Source: Brachyspira alvinipulli ATCC 51933 (GTDB lineage Bacteria; Spirochaetota; Brachyspiria; Brachyspirales; Brachyspiraceae). From it: 60,180 nt of DNA. The stretch covers positions 1-60,180 of the forward strand of contig NZ_JADF01000022.1 in the NCBI RefSeq assembly GCF_000518245.1, written 5' to 3'. Made by a program: the position numbers and the translations under genes. The notes under the pieces are model-generated. The model was given only the letters and a program-made list of their open reading frames with translations, did not search any database and was not told the origin of the DNA. The first letter of the stretch is position 1. Every line of letters starts with the position of its first letter. Positions 46,270 to 55,793 of the stretch are shown here, piece by piece.

Positions 46270-46285
46270 TTTTTAGTAAAAAAAT

Positions 46286-46320
46286 AAAAGCCCCAGTAAT
46301 AATACTGAGGCTTTTTTATT
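46286..46320 (+). terminator. Terminator of uvrB
   Basis: AAAAGCC-C-CAGTA pairs with TACTG-A-GGCTTTT around a short loop, one internal mismatch, followed by a T tract; lies 17 bases past the uvrB stop and before the convergent groEL. Confidence 0.85.
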
Positions 46321-46361
46321 TATATTATAATTTTTTATTCTAATATAAAACAGGCTATTTA

Positions 46362-48014
<1,653 letters not shown>

Positions 48015-48076
48015 TTATAAATAAAAATTATTAACATATTAAACTTTTAAAATTATTTCATTTTAAAATTGTATCA

Positions 48077-48104
48077 ATTATACACTAAATACAAATATTT
48101 TCAA
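48077..48104 (-). promoter_or_regulatory. Promoter of groEL
   Basis: On the minus strand TTGAAA (48104-48099), 16-base spacer, TATAAT (48082-48077). The 84-base leader holds no CIRCE element. Confidence 0.75.
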
Positions 48105-48124
48105 GTATGCAATACTTAAATTAA

Positions 48125-48158
48125 AAAAGCATTGATATAATGAAATATCAATGCTTTT
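48125..48158 (-). terminator. Terminator of the tRNA-rpsU operon
   Basis: AAAAGCATTGATAT (48125-48138) pairs perfectly with ATATCAATGCTTTT (48145-48158) around a six-base loop, 22 bases past the rpsU stop; T-rich on the minus strand. Confidence 0.88.
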
Positions 48159-48179
48159 ATATAAAAAGATAGATGAAAA

Positions 48180-48389
48180 TTAAAGCAAACCAAGTCTGCG
48201 TTCTTTTTTAATTTTTCTTTTCATTCTTTTAAGAGCTTTTTCTCTTTGAAGTTTCTTTTCAAGAGAAGGTTTTTTGTAGAATTGTTTTTCTTTTAAGTCT
48301 TGTAAAATACTTTCATTCTCACAAGCTCTACGGAATCTTTTAATAACGCTTTCTATTTGCTCACCTTCATTAGCGAAAACACGTACCAA
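48180..48389 (-). CDS. rpsU: 30S ribosomal protein S21
   Basis: A 69-residue, strongly basic ribosomal protein: VRVFANEGEQIESVIKRFRR, then CENESILQDLKEKQFYKKPSLEKK and a Lys/Arg-rich tail. S21 helps the small subunit select initiation sites. The start is taken as TTG at 48389, because AGGTGAG lies six bases upstream and it aligns with the usual S21 N-terminus (M-[VI]-[KR]-V-F); a GTG nine bases earlier has poor spacing. Reading upstream into the tRNA gives a longer open frame that is an artefact. It is the last gene of a transcript with two methionine-anticodon tRNAs. Confidence 0.93.
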   Translation of the reverse strand: MVRVFANEGEQIESVIKRFRRACENESILQDLKEKQFYKKPSLEKKLQREKALKRMKRKIKKERRLGLL

Positions 48390-48418
48390 GTAACTCACCT
48401 GCCTTTTTATAAAAATAT

Positions 48419-48492
48419 TAGCGGCGAAGGGATTTGAACCCCTGACACTGCGGATATGAGCCGCATGCTCTAACCACCTGAGCCACGCCGCC
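48419..48492 (-). tRNA. tRNA with CAT anticodon (elongator Met, or possibly Ile2)
   Basis: A 74-base cloverleaf on the minus strand: acceptor GGCGGCG paired with CGCCGCT (one G-T), D arm GCTC/GAGC, anticodon stem TGCGG/CCGCA with loop CTCATAT (anticodon CAT), T arm AGGGG/CCCTT with TTCAAAT, discriminator A. CCA is not encoded. The anticodon alone does not separate elongator Met from the lysidine-modified Ile2 species; elongator Met seems likelier next to tRNA-fMet. Confidence 0.92.
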
Positions 48493-48526
48493 AAAAAACA
48501 ATAAGCCTAAACTATTTTTCGGCTAT

Positions 48527-48599
<73 letters not shown>

Positions 48600-48616
48600 A
48601 TATAAATGTTTAATCT

Positions 48617-48644
48617 ATTCTACATGTTTTAAAAAAAATGTCAA
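48617..48644 (-). promoter_or_regulatory. Promoter of the tRNA-fMet/tRNA-Met/rpsU operon
   Basis: On the minus strand TTGACA (48644-48639), 16-base spacer, TAGAAT (48622-48617), 18 bases ahead of the initiator tRNA. Confidence 0.8.
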
Positions 48645-48650
48645 GTGTTT

Positions 48651-49586
48651 TTATACAAACTTACTCAAAAACTCGTCCGGTTTGATATTTTCTCCTGATT
48701 CAAATAAACTTATTATATACTTATTAAAAAATATTTTTTCTTTTTTAGCCTTTGTTTCTATAAATAATCCTTCCTCTCTCAATTTTGATAATAACCTTGC
48801 CGCCTTATCCCTTTTCCAATCAAACATATTCATTAAATCTACTATTCTTATATAAGGAGTTATAAAAATAATAGAAAATACATTAGAATCTGTTAATTTC
48901 TTAAAATTTTTATTTAGTAATAATCTGTTTTTTAATATTGATAAATTCTTATGTACAAAACTAATAGTATCTACAGCATACAAGCATATACCGCGTAAAA
49001 ATTTTAAATATCTTATTATAGATTCTTCATTAGATGAATCATACATAGTAGACTTAAAAAATTGATATGGATATAATATTGGAGTATCTAATAATTTTAA
49101 TTTATAAGAATATATATTAAATATAACTCTGCATATTATAAAACTATTTTGGTAATCTTTTACATATTCATAAGATATTTTTTGATATACTAATAATTTA
49201 AGTATTGGATCTAAATCCAAATTATCTATATAATTAATATCTTCATCATAACTTTTATCAATAGCTACATCTCTGCCTTCTAATAAACTGACTATCTTTG
49301 AAAATATTACCGAATTATATTCTGAATCTAAAAATTCTTTTAATATGGCAAATTCTTTATGTTTAGAATGATACTCTTCCAAAATATTATATGATATCAT
49401 GCCAATATCTTTATATTCATAATGATTTGCAGGATTAAGTATCAATGATAATATACTTAAAAGATATTCTGAATTTTTTAATGATAAACAAGACATTCTG
49501 AAATTATAATATGCATGCCAAGTTTTAGCCAATTCCTTCAGCACATTTATATTATCAAACAATTTTATATCAAATCTGTTGAACAT
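48651..49586 (-). CDS. Protein of unknown function with a C-terminal winged-helix-like region
   Basis: A 311-residue, soluble, largely helical protein. Near residues 255-300 a DNA-binding-like winged helix is visible (RIVDLMNMFDWKRDKAARLLSKLREEGLFIETKAKKEKIFFN); the rest has no recognised domain. There is no signal peptide. It is preceded by another unknown helical protein gene 44 bases upstream, and both may be co-expressed. I do not recognise the family. Its 5' codon region is separated from the tRNA operon promoter only by its stop codon end. Confidence 0.6.
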   Translation of the reverse strand: MFNRFDIKLFDNINVLKELAKTWHAYYNFRMSCLSLKNSEYLLSILSLILNPANHYEYKDIGMISYNILEEYHSKHKEFAILKEFLDSEYNSVIFSKIVSLLEGRDVAIDKSYDEDINYIDNLDLDPILKLLVYQKISYEYVKDYQNSFIICRVIFNIYSYKLKLLDTPILYPYQFFKSTMYDSSNEESIIRYLKFLRGICLYAVDTISFVHKNLSILKNRLLLNKNFKKLTDSNVFSIIFITPYIRIVDLMNMFDWKRDKAARLLSKLREEGLFIETKAKKEKIFFNKYIISLFESGENIKPDEFLSKFV

Positions 49587-49630
49587 GTACGTATATTAAC
49601 ACAAAAACGCTTATATATCAATATGAAATT

Positions 49631-50521
49631 TTATATAGTATTAAGCTTCTTTATAGCTTCTTCTATAGCTTCCATTTTAGCATCATATTTATTAATATTT
49701 TCTATTCTATTTATACCATCGCAAGCCTGCCACAATGAAACTAGAGAAACATAATCCTCTGCTTTATCTTTTGGGTCATAAGTATCAAATTTATATGTAA
49801 TACCTGATAATACGCATTCAAAATCACTTATAATAGCTTCATATATATTTTCTGCTTTTTCAAAATCTTCTATCTCTTCAAAACACAATCCCGTCTTTAT
49901 CATATCAGGACCAACCAAACCTCTGTAATTAGCCATAACATTGCATGTAATATAACTTTTATAATACATGACTTCTGCCCTAGATCTTGCATCCCCTGCA
50001 ATTTCTGAAAAATCAGATAATACATCTAATATACTTCTATATATTGATGAAGTTATAACTATACTCACTCTATTAATATAATTAGTATCAAGAAAATTAC
50101 TTACTAAATTATGAGATATTTTTGAAATAGCCTCATACACACTTTTCACTAATAAATTAAGTTCTTCTTTATAACCTCCAAAATAAAAAGCATAAATAAA
50201 CCTTACAAAATCACCATAAAGCAGAGCATTATTAGCTGTTAAATCAAAATCAATACTTTCAATACCTGATATATTTTTATTATCTATTAATTCTTTTATA
50301 ACTCTCAAAACACTTCCATCATCCTCATAATTTAATTTTGAATTCTCAGAGGTGAATAATTCTATAGCATGCAATTTTCTTTTAGATGTAAACTCTCTTA
50401 TATAAGATTCTAATGTAGATCTAGCTAAGAAAGTATTACCAGCTGATAATGGCTTTAATATATTTGAATATTCACCATTAAATAACTCATCCCTTAAATG
50501 TTTTATCTCTTTAGCATCCAT
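49631..50521 (-). CDS. Helical protein of unknown function
   Basis: About 296 residues from the ATG at 50521, preferred because GGGG lies six bases upstream; a TTG four codons earlier is an alternative. The protein is soluble and helical throughout, with no signal peptide and no recognised motif; the C-terminal half (FEEIEDFEKAENIYEAIISDFE) resembles a TPR-like helix pair. Together with the downstream winged-helix-like protein it forms an unknown two-gene unit. Confidence 0.58.
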   Translation of the reverse strand: MDAKEIKHLRDELFNGEYSNILKPLSAGNTFLARSTLESYIREFTSKRKLHAIELFTSENSKLNYEDDGSVLRVIKELIDNKNISGIESIDFDLTANNALLYGDFVRFIYAFYFGGYKEELNLLVKSVYEAISKISHNLVSNFLDTNYINRVSIVITSSIYRSILDVLSDFSEIAGDARSRAEVMYYKSYITCNVMANYRGLVGPDMIKTGLCFEEIEDFEKAENIYEAIISDFECVLSGITYKFDTYDPKDKAEDYVSLVSLWQACDGINRIENINKYDAKMEAIEEAIKKLNTI

Positions 50522-50669
50522 AAACAACCCCAAATTGTAAATTTCATTTAAATATATTATACAATATATTTAAAAATAATAGTATATGTAATAATTTTAA
50601 ATTGATATATACTTTTTATAGATTTTAATATAGAATGATTGAAATAAAACTAATAGGATATATTATAAG

Positions 50670-51902
50670 ATGGAACTTTTAGCACCTGCTGGAAATAAAG
50701 AAAAATTAGAAGTAGCATATCATTACGGAGCTGATGCTGCCTATATAGGAGGAGCATTATTTAATTTAAGGCATCAAAGTAAAAACACAACCATAGAAGA
50801 ACTTGCTGAATGTGCCGAACTTGCTAAAAAGTTAAATAAAAAAATGTATTTAACTTTAAATGCTTTCCTGCATGAATATGATAAAGATAATTTAAAAGCA
50901 TATCTAAAAGAAATACAAAATTTAAATATAGATGCATTCATAGTATCTGATTTAGGAGTACTTGGAATAGTAAAAGAAACAATACCTGAAGCTATTATTC
51001 ATATAAGCACACAGGCTTCTGTTACAAATAGCTATTCATGCAAAATGTATGAAAGTCTAGGAGCGAGCAGAATAATATTAGCTAGAGAACTTTCTTTAGA
51101 TGAGATAAAAGAGATTAGAGCAAATACTGATTTAGAATTAGAAAGTTTTGTGCATGGTGCAGTATGTATGTCGTATTCGGGAAGATGTCTTCTTTCTAAC
51201 TTTTTAAACAATAGAGATGCTAACGGAGGAGAATGCTCTCAGGTTTGCAGATGGAATTTCAAAACATATATAGAAGAGAAAACAAGACCTGGAGAATTTA
51301 TGGAGATAGAAGAAGGAGATGATCATTCTACGATATTAAGCAGCAGAGACTTACAAATGGCTGAATATCTGCATTTACTTCAAAAAGCAGGAATTGACTC
51401 TATTAAAATAGAAGGAAGAATGAAAAGTGTTTATTATGTAGCAAATACAGTTAGAGTTTATAGAGTATTATTAGACTTACTTGATAGAATTGGTTATGAA
51501 TCATATCCTGAAGCAATAAAGAAAGAGCCTATAGCAAGCTACTTGAAAGAGCTTGACACAATAAGCAGAAGAGAAAGCGATACAGGATTCTATTTCGGAA
51601 GAGATAATATAAAACCAACACTTAAAGGTTATCTAAAAGGCAGAAGACTTATGGGTATGATTGCTGATGATAGCGAAGAATATGCAAAAATTACAGTATA
51701 CAACACTATAAAAAACGGTGATAATTTAGTATACATAGGAAAAGATTTCATTAATCATAATGATAACAGATTTAAACTATTTATAAAAACAGAAGAAAAT
51801 GAATTTATAGAAGTTGATAATATCAGAAACATAGATAATGCTTATATAAAATCTGGTGCTCATGATTTCAAAAAATACGATATAATAACAATAGAAGAAT
51901 AA
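50670..51902 (+). CDS. Peptidase U32 family protein (TrhP/YrrO-like tRNA hydroxylation type)
   Basis: A 410-residue U32 family protein. It opens with MELLAPAGNKEKLEVAYHYGADAAYIGG and carries the U32 signature ELESFVHGAVCMSYSGRCLLSNFL near residue 165, with conserved cysteines at CSQVCRWNF that in the family bind an iron-sulphur cluster. Close relatives (TrhP, RlhA) act in hydroxylation of tRNA or rRNA nucleotides using prephenate; assignment to the tRNA branch is by resemblance only. It overlaps the ruvX unit closely (stop TAA at 51900-51902, next start at 51904). Confidence 0.85.
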   Translation: MELLAPAGNKEKLEVAYHYGADAAYIGGALFNLRHQSKNTTIEELAECAELAKKLNKKMYLTLNAFLHEYDKDNLKAYLKEIQNLNIDAFIVSDLGVLGIVKETIPEAIIHISTQASVTNSYSCKMYESLGASRIILARELSLDEIKEIRANTDLELESFVHGAVCMSYSGRCLLSNFLNNRDANGGECSQVCRWNFKTYIEEKTRPGEFMEIEEGDDHSTILSSRDLQMAEYLHLLQKAGIDSIKIEGRMKSVYYVANTVRVYRVLLDLLDRIGYESYPEAIKKEPIASYLKELDTISRRESDTGFYFGRDNIKPTLKGYLKGRRLMGMIADDSEEYAKITVYNTIKNGDNLVYIGKDFINHNDNRFKLFIKTEENEFIEVDNIRNIDNAYIKSGAHDFKKYDIITIEE

Positions 51903-51903
51903 T

Positions 51904-52320
51904 ATGGGAACTGTACTTGGTGTAGATTTTGGAAGAAAAAGAACAGGAACTGCTTTTATGGACATGGAAATAAAAATTCCATTTCCATGCAGACTTATAG
52001 AGGAAAGCAATGCTAGAAAAGTAAAGCGTGCTTTGATGGATATAATTGAAGAAAAAAAAATAGATACTGTTGTTTTTGGGATTCCTTTATCTGATGAAGG
52101 CAAAGAAAACGAATGGTGCTCTGAGATAAGGCGTTTTTCTGAATTTCTTTTAAAAAGTGTAAAAGTTAATATTATATTTGTTGATGAGTATGGAACTTCT
52201 AAGGAAGCAGACTTTATACTTAGAGGTAAAAAGAAAAATGTTAAAAAAAAGGCTAATGATTTAATTGCAGCTGTCTTAATATTAGAAAATTATTTAAATA
52301 CATTAAATAAAACACTATAA
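51904..52320 (+). CDS. ruvX: Putative pre-16S rRNA nuclease / Holliday junction resolvase-like YqgF (RuvX)
   Basis: A 138-residue RNase H-fold nuclease. The opening GTVLGVDFGRKRTGTAF has the first catalytic Asp, VVFGIPLSDEGKENEWCSEIRRFSEFL the central region, and FVDEYGTSKEAD the Glu context and KKKANDLIAAVLILENYL the final Asp context. Known members trim 16S rRNA 5' ends. It follows the U32 gene after one base and is closed by a strong terminator. Confidence 0.9.
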   Translation: MGTVLGVDFGRKRTGTAFMDMEIKIPFPCRLIEESNARKVKRALMDIIEEKKIDTVVFGIPLSDEGKENEWCSEIRRFSEFLLKSVKVNIIFVDEYGTSKEADFILRGKKKNVKKKANDLIAAVLILENYLNTLNKTL

Positions 52321-52351
52321 TAAAAAATTAAATTAATTATTATAGTGTTTT
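52309..52351 (+). terminator. Terminator of the U32-ruvX operon
   Basis: A 15-base perfect stem, AAAACACTATAATAA (52309-52323) with TTATTATAGTGTTTT (52337-52351), that includes the ruvX stop codon and ends in T residues. Confidence 0.85.
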
Positions 52352-52440
52352 AATTTAAAAAATTAATAAAGAGCTTTGTATTATTTTATCATTAATCAAT
52401 CATAATTAAAAAGTATATAATAAGTTTTCAAATAAGTAAA

Positions 52441-53439
52441 TTAAAAGAAAAGAGATACTTCCAAACCCAATTTGTTTTCCATTTTCCTATATGAATATAA
52501 TTGTCTTGAACGCATATATTCATATTTTACACCTATTACAAATCTATAAATCTCTATACCTATACCAACTGAAATTGAAGGAAACCATTTATCATAACTG
52601 CTTATTATATTATATCCATCCATATTATTTTTTCTCTCTACAGTATTAATTCTGTCATAGCTTGCACCTAAATAAAAACCTGTTATTAAACTTATTTCTC
52701 CCCATAATGGATATCTAAAATCTGTACCGTAATACATTCCAAATAGATTTATAAAATTAGATTCATCAAATCCAGTCATAGCAAATGATAATCCTCCATA
52801 AAATGTAAAATAGCCATATTTATAATGAAGAGAAAAATGCATTAACTCTATACTAGAATCTCTAAACTCCTCAATATTTTTATCATAAAGTTCATTATCT
52901 CCTAATATGTCGCCTCCTATATGGGTACATATATAACGTATTGGTGTAAATCTAAATCTCAAAACTTCATTGTATATATAATCAAAGTACATTTCTACTT
53001 GCATATAGGTACCATAGAATAAACTTTCACCATAAAATATTTTATAGTCTGGATTATAAACTGATAAAAAAAATTGTGTTAAAAAACCCACTCCTATTTT
53101 GAATCTATGCTTGTCTTTATAATCAAATACTACAGGATTTATTTCGGTAGCTAAACTCGGCTGATGAAAAAATGACATTTTATCAAAACGGTAATTTCCT
53201 CTATTATACATCTCATCCACATTGAATATATCCCCTATCCAATATTTACAGTTATAAACTTCCGGGTCAAGCCAGCCGTACAAATATTTATCAGTATCGT
53301 AAACTCTTAAAGGATTAAAGCTCCATTTAGATTTTACTTCATGCGAATGCAAATCCATTCTATCTTTAAATGAATTACTTTGAGAATATAATTCACTTGC
53401 AAATATTAATATTAATAATATTATAAATTTATATTTCAT
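52441..53439 (-). CDS. Probable outer-membrane protein of unknown function
   Basis: A 332-residue protein with a signal peptide (residues 1-20, ending LYSQS) and a sequence of alternating aromatic strands ending in LGLEVSLFF, a terminal Phe as in many outer-membrane barrels. No named family is recognised; it is not obviously related to the three smaller barrel paralogues in this window. It follows a lipoprotein gene after two bases, so the two are probably co-expressed and may act together at the outer membrane. Confidence 0.65.
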   Translation of the reverse strand: MKYKFIILLILIFASELYSQSNSFKDRMDLHSHEVKSKWSFNPLRVYDTDKYLYGWLDPEVYNCKYWIGDIFNVDEMYNRGNYRFDKMSFFHQPSLATEINPVVFDYKDKHRFKIGVGFLTQFFLSVYNPDYKIFYGESLFYGTYMQVEMYFDYIYNEVLRFRFTPIRYICTHIGGDILGDNELYDKNIEEFRDSSIELMHFSLHYKYGYFTFYGGLSFAMTGFDESNFINLFGMYYGTDFRYPLWGEISLITGFYLGASYDRINTVERKNNMDGYNIISSYDKWFPSISVGIGIEIYRFVIGVKYEYMRSRQLYSYRKMENKLGLEVSLFF

Positions 53440-53441
53440 AA

Positions 53442-54083
53442 TTAAAATCTAACTGAATTTAAAGAATTTCCTATTCTAATAACTGAATCCTGTAAATAGG
53501 ATACTGGAAAAGTATAATTCAATATAAAATAATAATCATTTTTAGACTCAAAAATTGTATACAATAAAAATGTATTATTATCCATATTGATTTTAAATTG
53601 AATATTCTTTCTGCCATTTATTATATAATATTCTTCTGTAAAGTTATTACCATTTTTCATAGCTCTAATAAAGCTAATGAAATTATCCAATGAAGAATCA
53701 TCTTTTTTCATATAAGCAGCCAAACATGTTATTTTGATTTTTTCATCTATAAACATACTGTCTGTATAAAAATAATCTTTGCCATATCCTGTTTGAGATA
53801 TTATATCTTCTTTCTCTTTATCTGATAATCTTATACAATTTATAGGAGGTGAAAATCTAACTCCAACATTTGTAACAGAATATTCATTAGTATTTTTTAT
53901 TGAATTATTATCTTCCTCCAATTCAAGGTTTTTAAAAGTGATATCCCTGTTTGAAAAGATATATTTAGAATCATAAGAAGATAAACTATTATCTGTAATA
54001 CCATCTTTTTTATCATGGCATCTTATTGTAAATAACACAAATAGTAAAGTAGTTAAAATTAATAAATATTTATTCATATACAT
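53442..54083 (-). CDS. Putative lipoprotein of unknown function
   Basis: A 213-residue protein with a hydrophobic N-terminus and a lipobox-like FTIRC near residue 22, so it is probably lipidated. Start may be Met1 or Met3 (MNKYLLILTTLLFVLF). The remainder is Asn/Asp-rich with no recognised domain, although YFILNYTFPVSYLQDSVIRIGNSL at the end suggests a compact beta-alpha fold. It is directly upstream of the barrel-like gene. Confidence 0.62.
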   Translation of the reverse strand: MYMNKYLLILTTLLFVLFTIRCHDKKDGITDNSLSSYDSKYIFSNRDITFKNLELEEDNNSIKNTNEYSVTNVGVRFSPPINCIRLSDKEKEDIISQTGYGKDYFYTDSMFIDEKIKITCLAAYMKKDDSSLDNFISFIRAMKNGNNFTEEYYIINGRKNIQFKINMDNNTFLLYTIFESKNDYYFILNYTFPVSYLQDSVIRIGNSLNSVRF

Positions 54084-54139
54084 CCGTTTATTTTAGGGCT
54101 ATTAAATTATAATAGCCCTCATGAAATTATGATTGATTT

Positions 54140-54421
54140 TTACTTTGTAACTGTTACAGTTCTGCTTGTGAAAGATACTATTCCAGTTAAAAGATTTAAG
54201 AAAAAGTCGCCAGCATTTGATCTGGTATATATCTCATAGTTTTGAGCATTTCCGGCTAATTGATGTGTATCAACAAAACCAACTGGAACTAATCCCCATA
54301 ATGCATACCACTGTTTTCTTGATACTGATACTCCTGTTTGAGGACCATTTCCAACTACGTGCTTATGCTGTGCTATACATAATGTAGCAAACAAAGCAAC
54401 TATAAATACTAAAACAAGCAT
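54140..54421 (-). CDS. Bor-like small secreted protein with a homopolymer at its start
   Basis: A 93-residue exported protein. The mature part resembles the Bor family of phage-derived lipoproteins: GVSVSRKQWYALWGLVPVGFVDTHQL, Y.IYTRSNAGDFFLNLLTGIVSFTSRTVTVTK. In the current frame it begins MLVLVFIVALF, lacking the usual positive residues. An out-of-frame ATG eight bases upstream, better placed behind GGAGAG, would give MKKM before the same signal peptide if the six-A tract had seven A; with six it reads MKKCLF and stops. So either the short start is used, the tract is phase-variable, or there is a sequencing error. Its start could lie upstream at 54429. Confidence 0.65.
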   Translation of the reverse strand: MLVLVFIVALFATLCIAQHKHVVGNGPQTGVSVSRKQWYALWGLVPVGFVDTHQLAGNAQNYEIYTRSNAGDFFLNLLTGIVSFTSRTVTVTK

Positions 54422-54658
54422 TTTTTCATTTGCTCTCTCCTTTTTATTAATATCTTAATTTTATATTCAGAGACAAAAAATGTTAAACATATAAAGAGGA
54501 TCAAAAAACAATGCACTATATATATGAATATGGTGATATATACAGTAAATTAGAGATTTTTTATATTAAAAGAATTTTTATGGTTAAAAATGATATATTA
54601 TTTTTTAATAATTTGAATTTACTATTATTAATAAATACTGTTTTTATAATTAAAATAC

Positions 54659-54686
54659 TTTACAATTATATCTTTTTTAGTATAAT
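54659..54686 (+). promoter_or_regulatory. Promoter of the DUF4340 gene
   Basis: TTTACA (54659-54664), 16-base spacer, TATAAT (54681-54686), 28 bases before the ATG. The rest of the 54431-54714 gap is very AT-rich and holds nothing convincing. Confidence 0.65.
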
Positions 54687-54714
54687 GTATCATTAGAAAA
54701 AGGAAAATATTTAA

Positions 54715-55629
54715 ATGATAAATAAAAAATATACCATTTTAATATCTATAATAATAATTTTAACTGTAATATTAATAACGACTATATTCTTAAAAAATAA
54801 AGGATATTCATTACCTAATTTAAAAGCAATAAACTCAAATATAACAGAGATTACAATAAACAGAGCAAATAAAGAAAATATATCAATAAAATTAACAGAT
54901 GATAAATGGACTATAAATGACAAATATAATGCAGATAATTCTATAATAGAATCTATTACTAATATATTAAATACTATACAGCCTGTAGAAATAGTTTCAA
55001 GAGGGGATGCTGAAGCCTTACAGAAATATAAATTATCTGATGATGAAATATTAACTGTTACAGCATTGGACAGCTCTTCAAAAGAGGTTAGAAATATAAA
55101 GTTTGGAATGAAATCTACTATTGGAAACACTGTTTACGGACAAATAGGAAATGATAAAAACATATATTTACTTGGAAATACATCTTCAAATCCTAAAGAT
55201 GCATTCGATAAAACTGAAAATGATTTTATAAATAAGACAATATCTTCTGTACGCCATGATAATATACAAAAAATAACTATTAAATATAATAATAACTCAT
55301 ACACTTTAGAAAAATCAAAAGATGATGAAAACAGTTGGGTTAAAGCATGGAATAATAACACAATTTCTTTAAATGATGCCTATTCAAGTGTATTTCTAAT
55401 GGCTAACTTAAAAGCTGACGGTTTAATAGACGATAATAATGCATCTAAAAATCAGCCTATATACAAAATAACTATACAAACAACAGAAGGTACTGCTTTA
55501 TCATATAGCATTCTAAACAAAATGGATAATGGAAACTATGAAATTACATTAGAAAATGACAGCAATAGATACTATTTATCTGAAGCTTCTTTTAATAATT
55601 TTGCTGAAGCTATTAATAAGATTTTATGA
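54715..55629 (+). CDS. DUF4340-domain membrane-anchored protein
   Basis: A 304-residue protein with one N-terminal membrane anchor (residues 7-26) and a periplasmic region with two similar halves of the DUF4340 type: ITEITINRANKENISIKLTDDKWTIND, then IQKITIKYNNNSYTLEKSKDDENSWVKAWN. The family often accompanies gliding-type ABC genes in Bacteroidetes, but none are present here. AGGA lies upstream of the start. It is a single-gene unit; function unknown. Confidence 0.78.
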   Translation: MINKKYTILISIIIILTVILITTIFLKNKGYSLPNLKAINSNITEITINRANKENISIKLTDDKWTINDKYNADNSIIESITNILNTIQPVEIVSRGDAEALQKYKLSDDEILTVTALDSSSKEVRNIKFGMKSTIGNTVYGQIGNDKNIYLLGNTSSNPKDAFDKTENDFINKTISSVRHDNIQKITIKYNNNSYTLEKSKDDENSWVKAWNNNTISLNDAYSSVFLMANLKADGLIDDNNASKNQPIYKITIQTTEGTALSYSILNKMDNGNYEITLENDSNRYYLSEASFNNFAEAINKIL

Positions 55630-55683
55630 TTAATTTTTATTAATAAATCCTAACTTATATTTAACAAAATATATTTACATGTA

Positions 55684-55711
55684 ATAGTTTTTTTGCCTAT
55701 AAAAAAACTAT
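55684..55711. terminator. 11-base stem-loop at the end of the tail remnant
   Basis: ATAGTTTTTTT (55684-55694) pairs perfectly with AAAAAAACTAT (55701-55711) around GCCTAT; the stop codon of the tail remnant lies in it. It could stop the plus-strand DUF4340 message or the minus-strand one; there is no clear T run after it. Confidence 0.45.
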
Positions 55712-55791
55712 GCTGCAAGTTTATCTTGAAACATAGGTTGTAATTTTTCTATTATTCTTATATTATTATTAAGATATATGTATTCTCTACA
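55708..55791 (-). pseudogene. Orphan copy of the C-terminal tail found on the microsatellite methyltransferase
   Basis: An open 27-codon stretch reads CREYIYLNNNIRIIEKLQ and then PMFQDKLAA before a stop. It matches the tail of the methyltransferase encoded at 56943-58241 (CKEYIYLNNNI...KLQAM...AA). It lies five bases beyond the stop of the broken FkbM gene and in a different frame from it. At the junction sits CTGGACTGTCCAG (55800-55812), a perfect palindrome containing a single TGTC unit, which could be the residue of a collapsed tetranucleotide tract. Confidence 0.6.
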
Positions 55792-55793
55792 TA

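Noticed and set aside
48390-48494. N-terminal extension of S21 reading through the tRNA
   Set aside because: The extra codons are the antisense-free tRNA sequence itself; the cloverleaf is complete and the TTG start at 48389 has a proper ribosome-binding site.
54511-54696. A 61-codon plus-strand frame rich in Ile, Phe and Asn
   Set aside because: No ribosome-binding site, overlaps the DUF4340 promoter, and composition is that of random AT-rich DNA.
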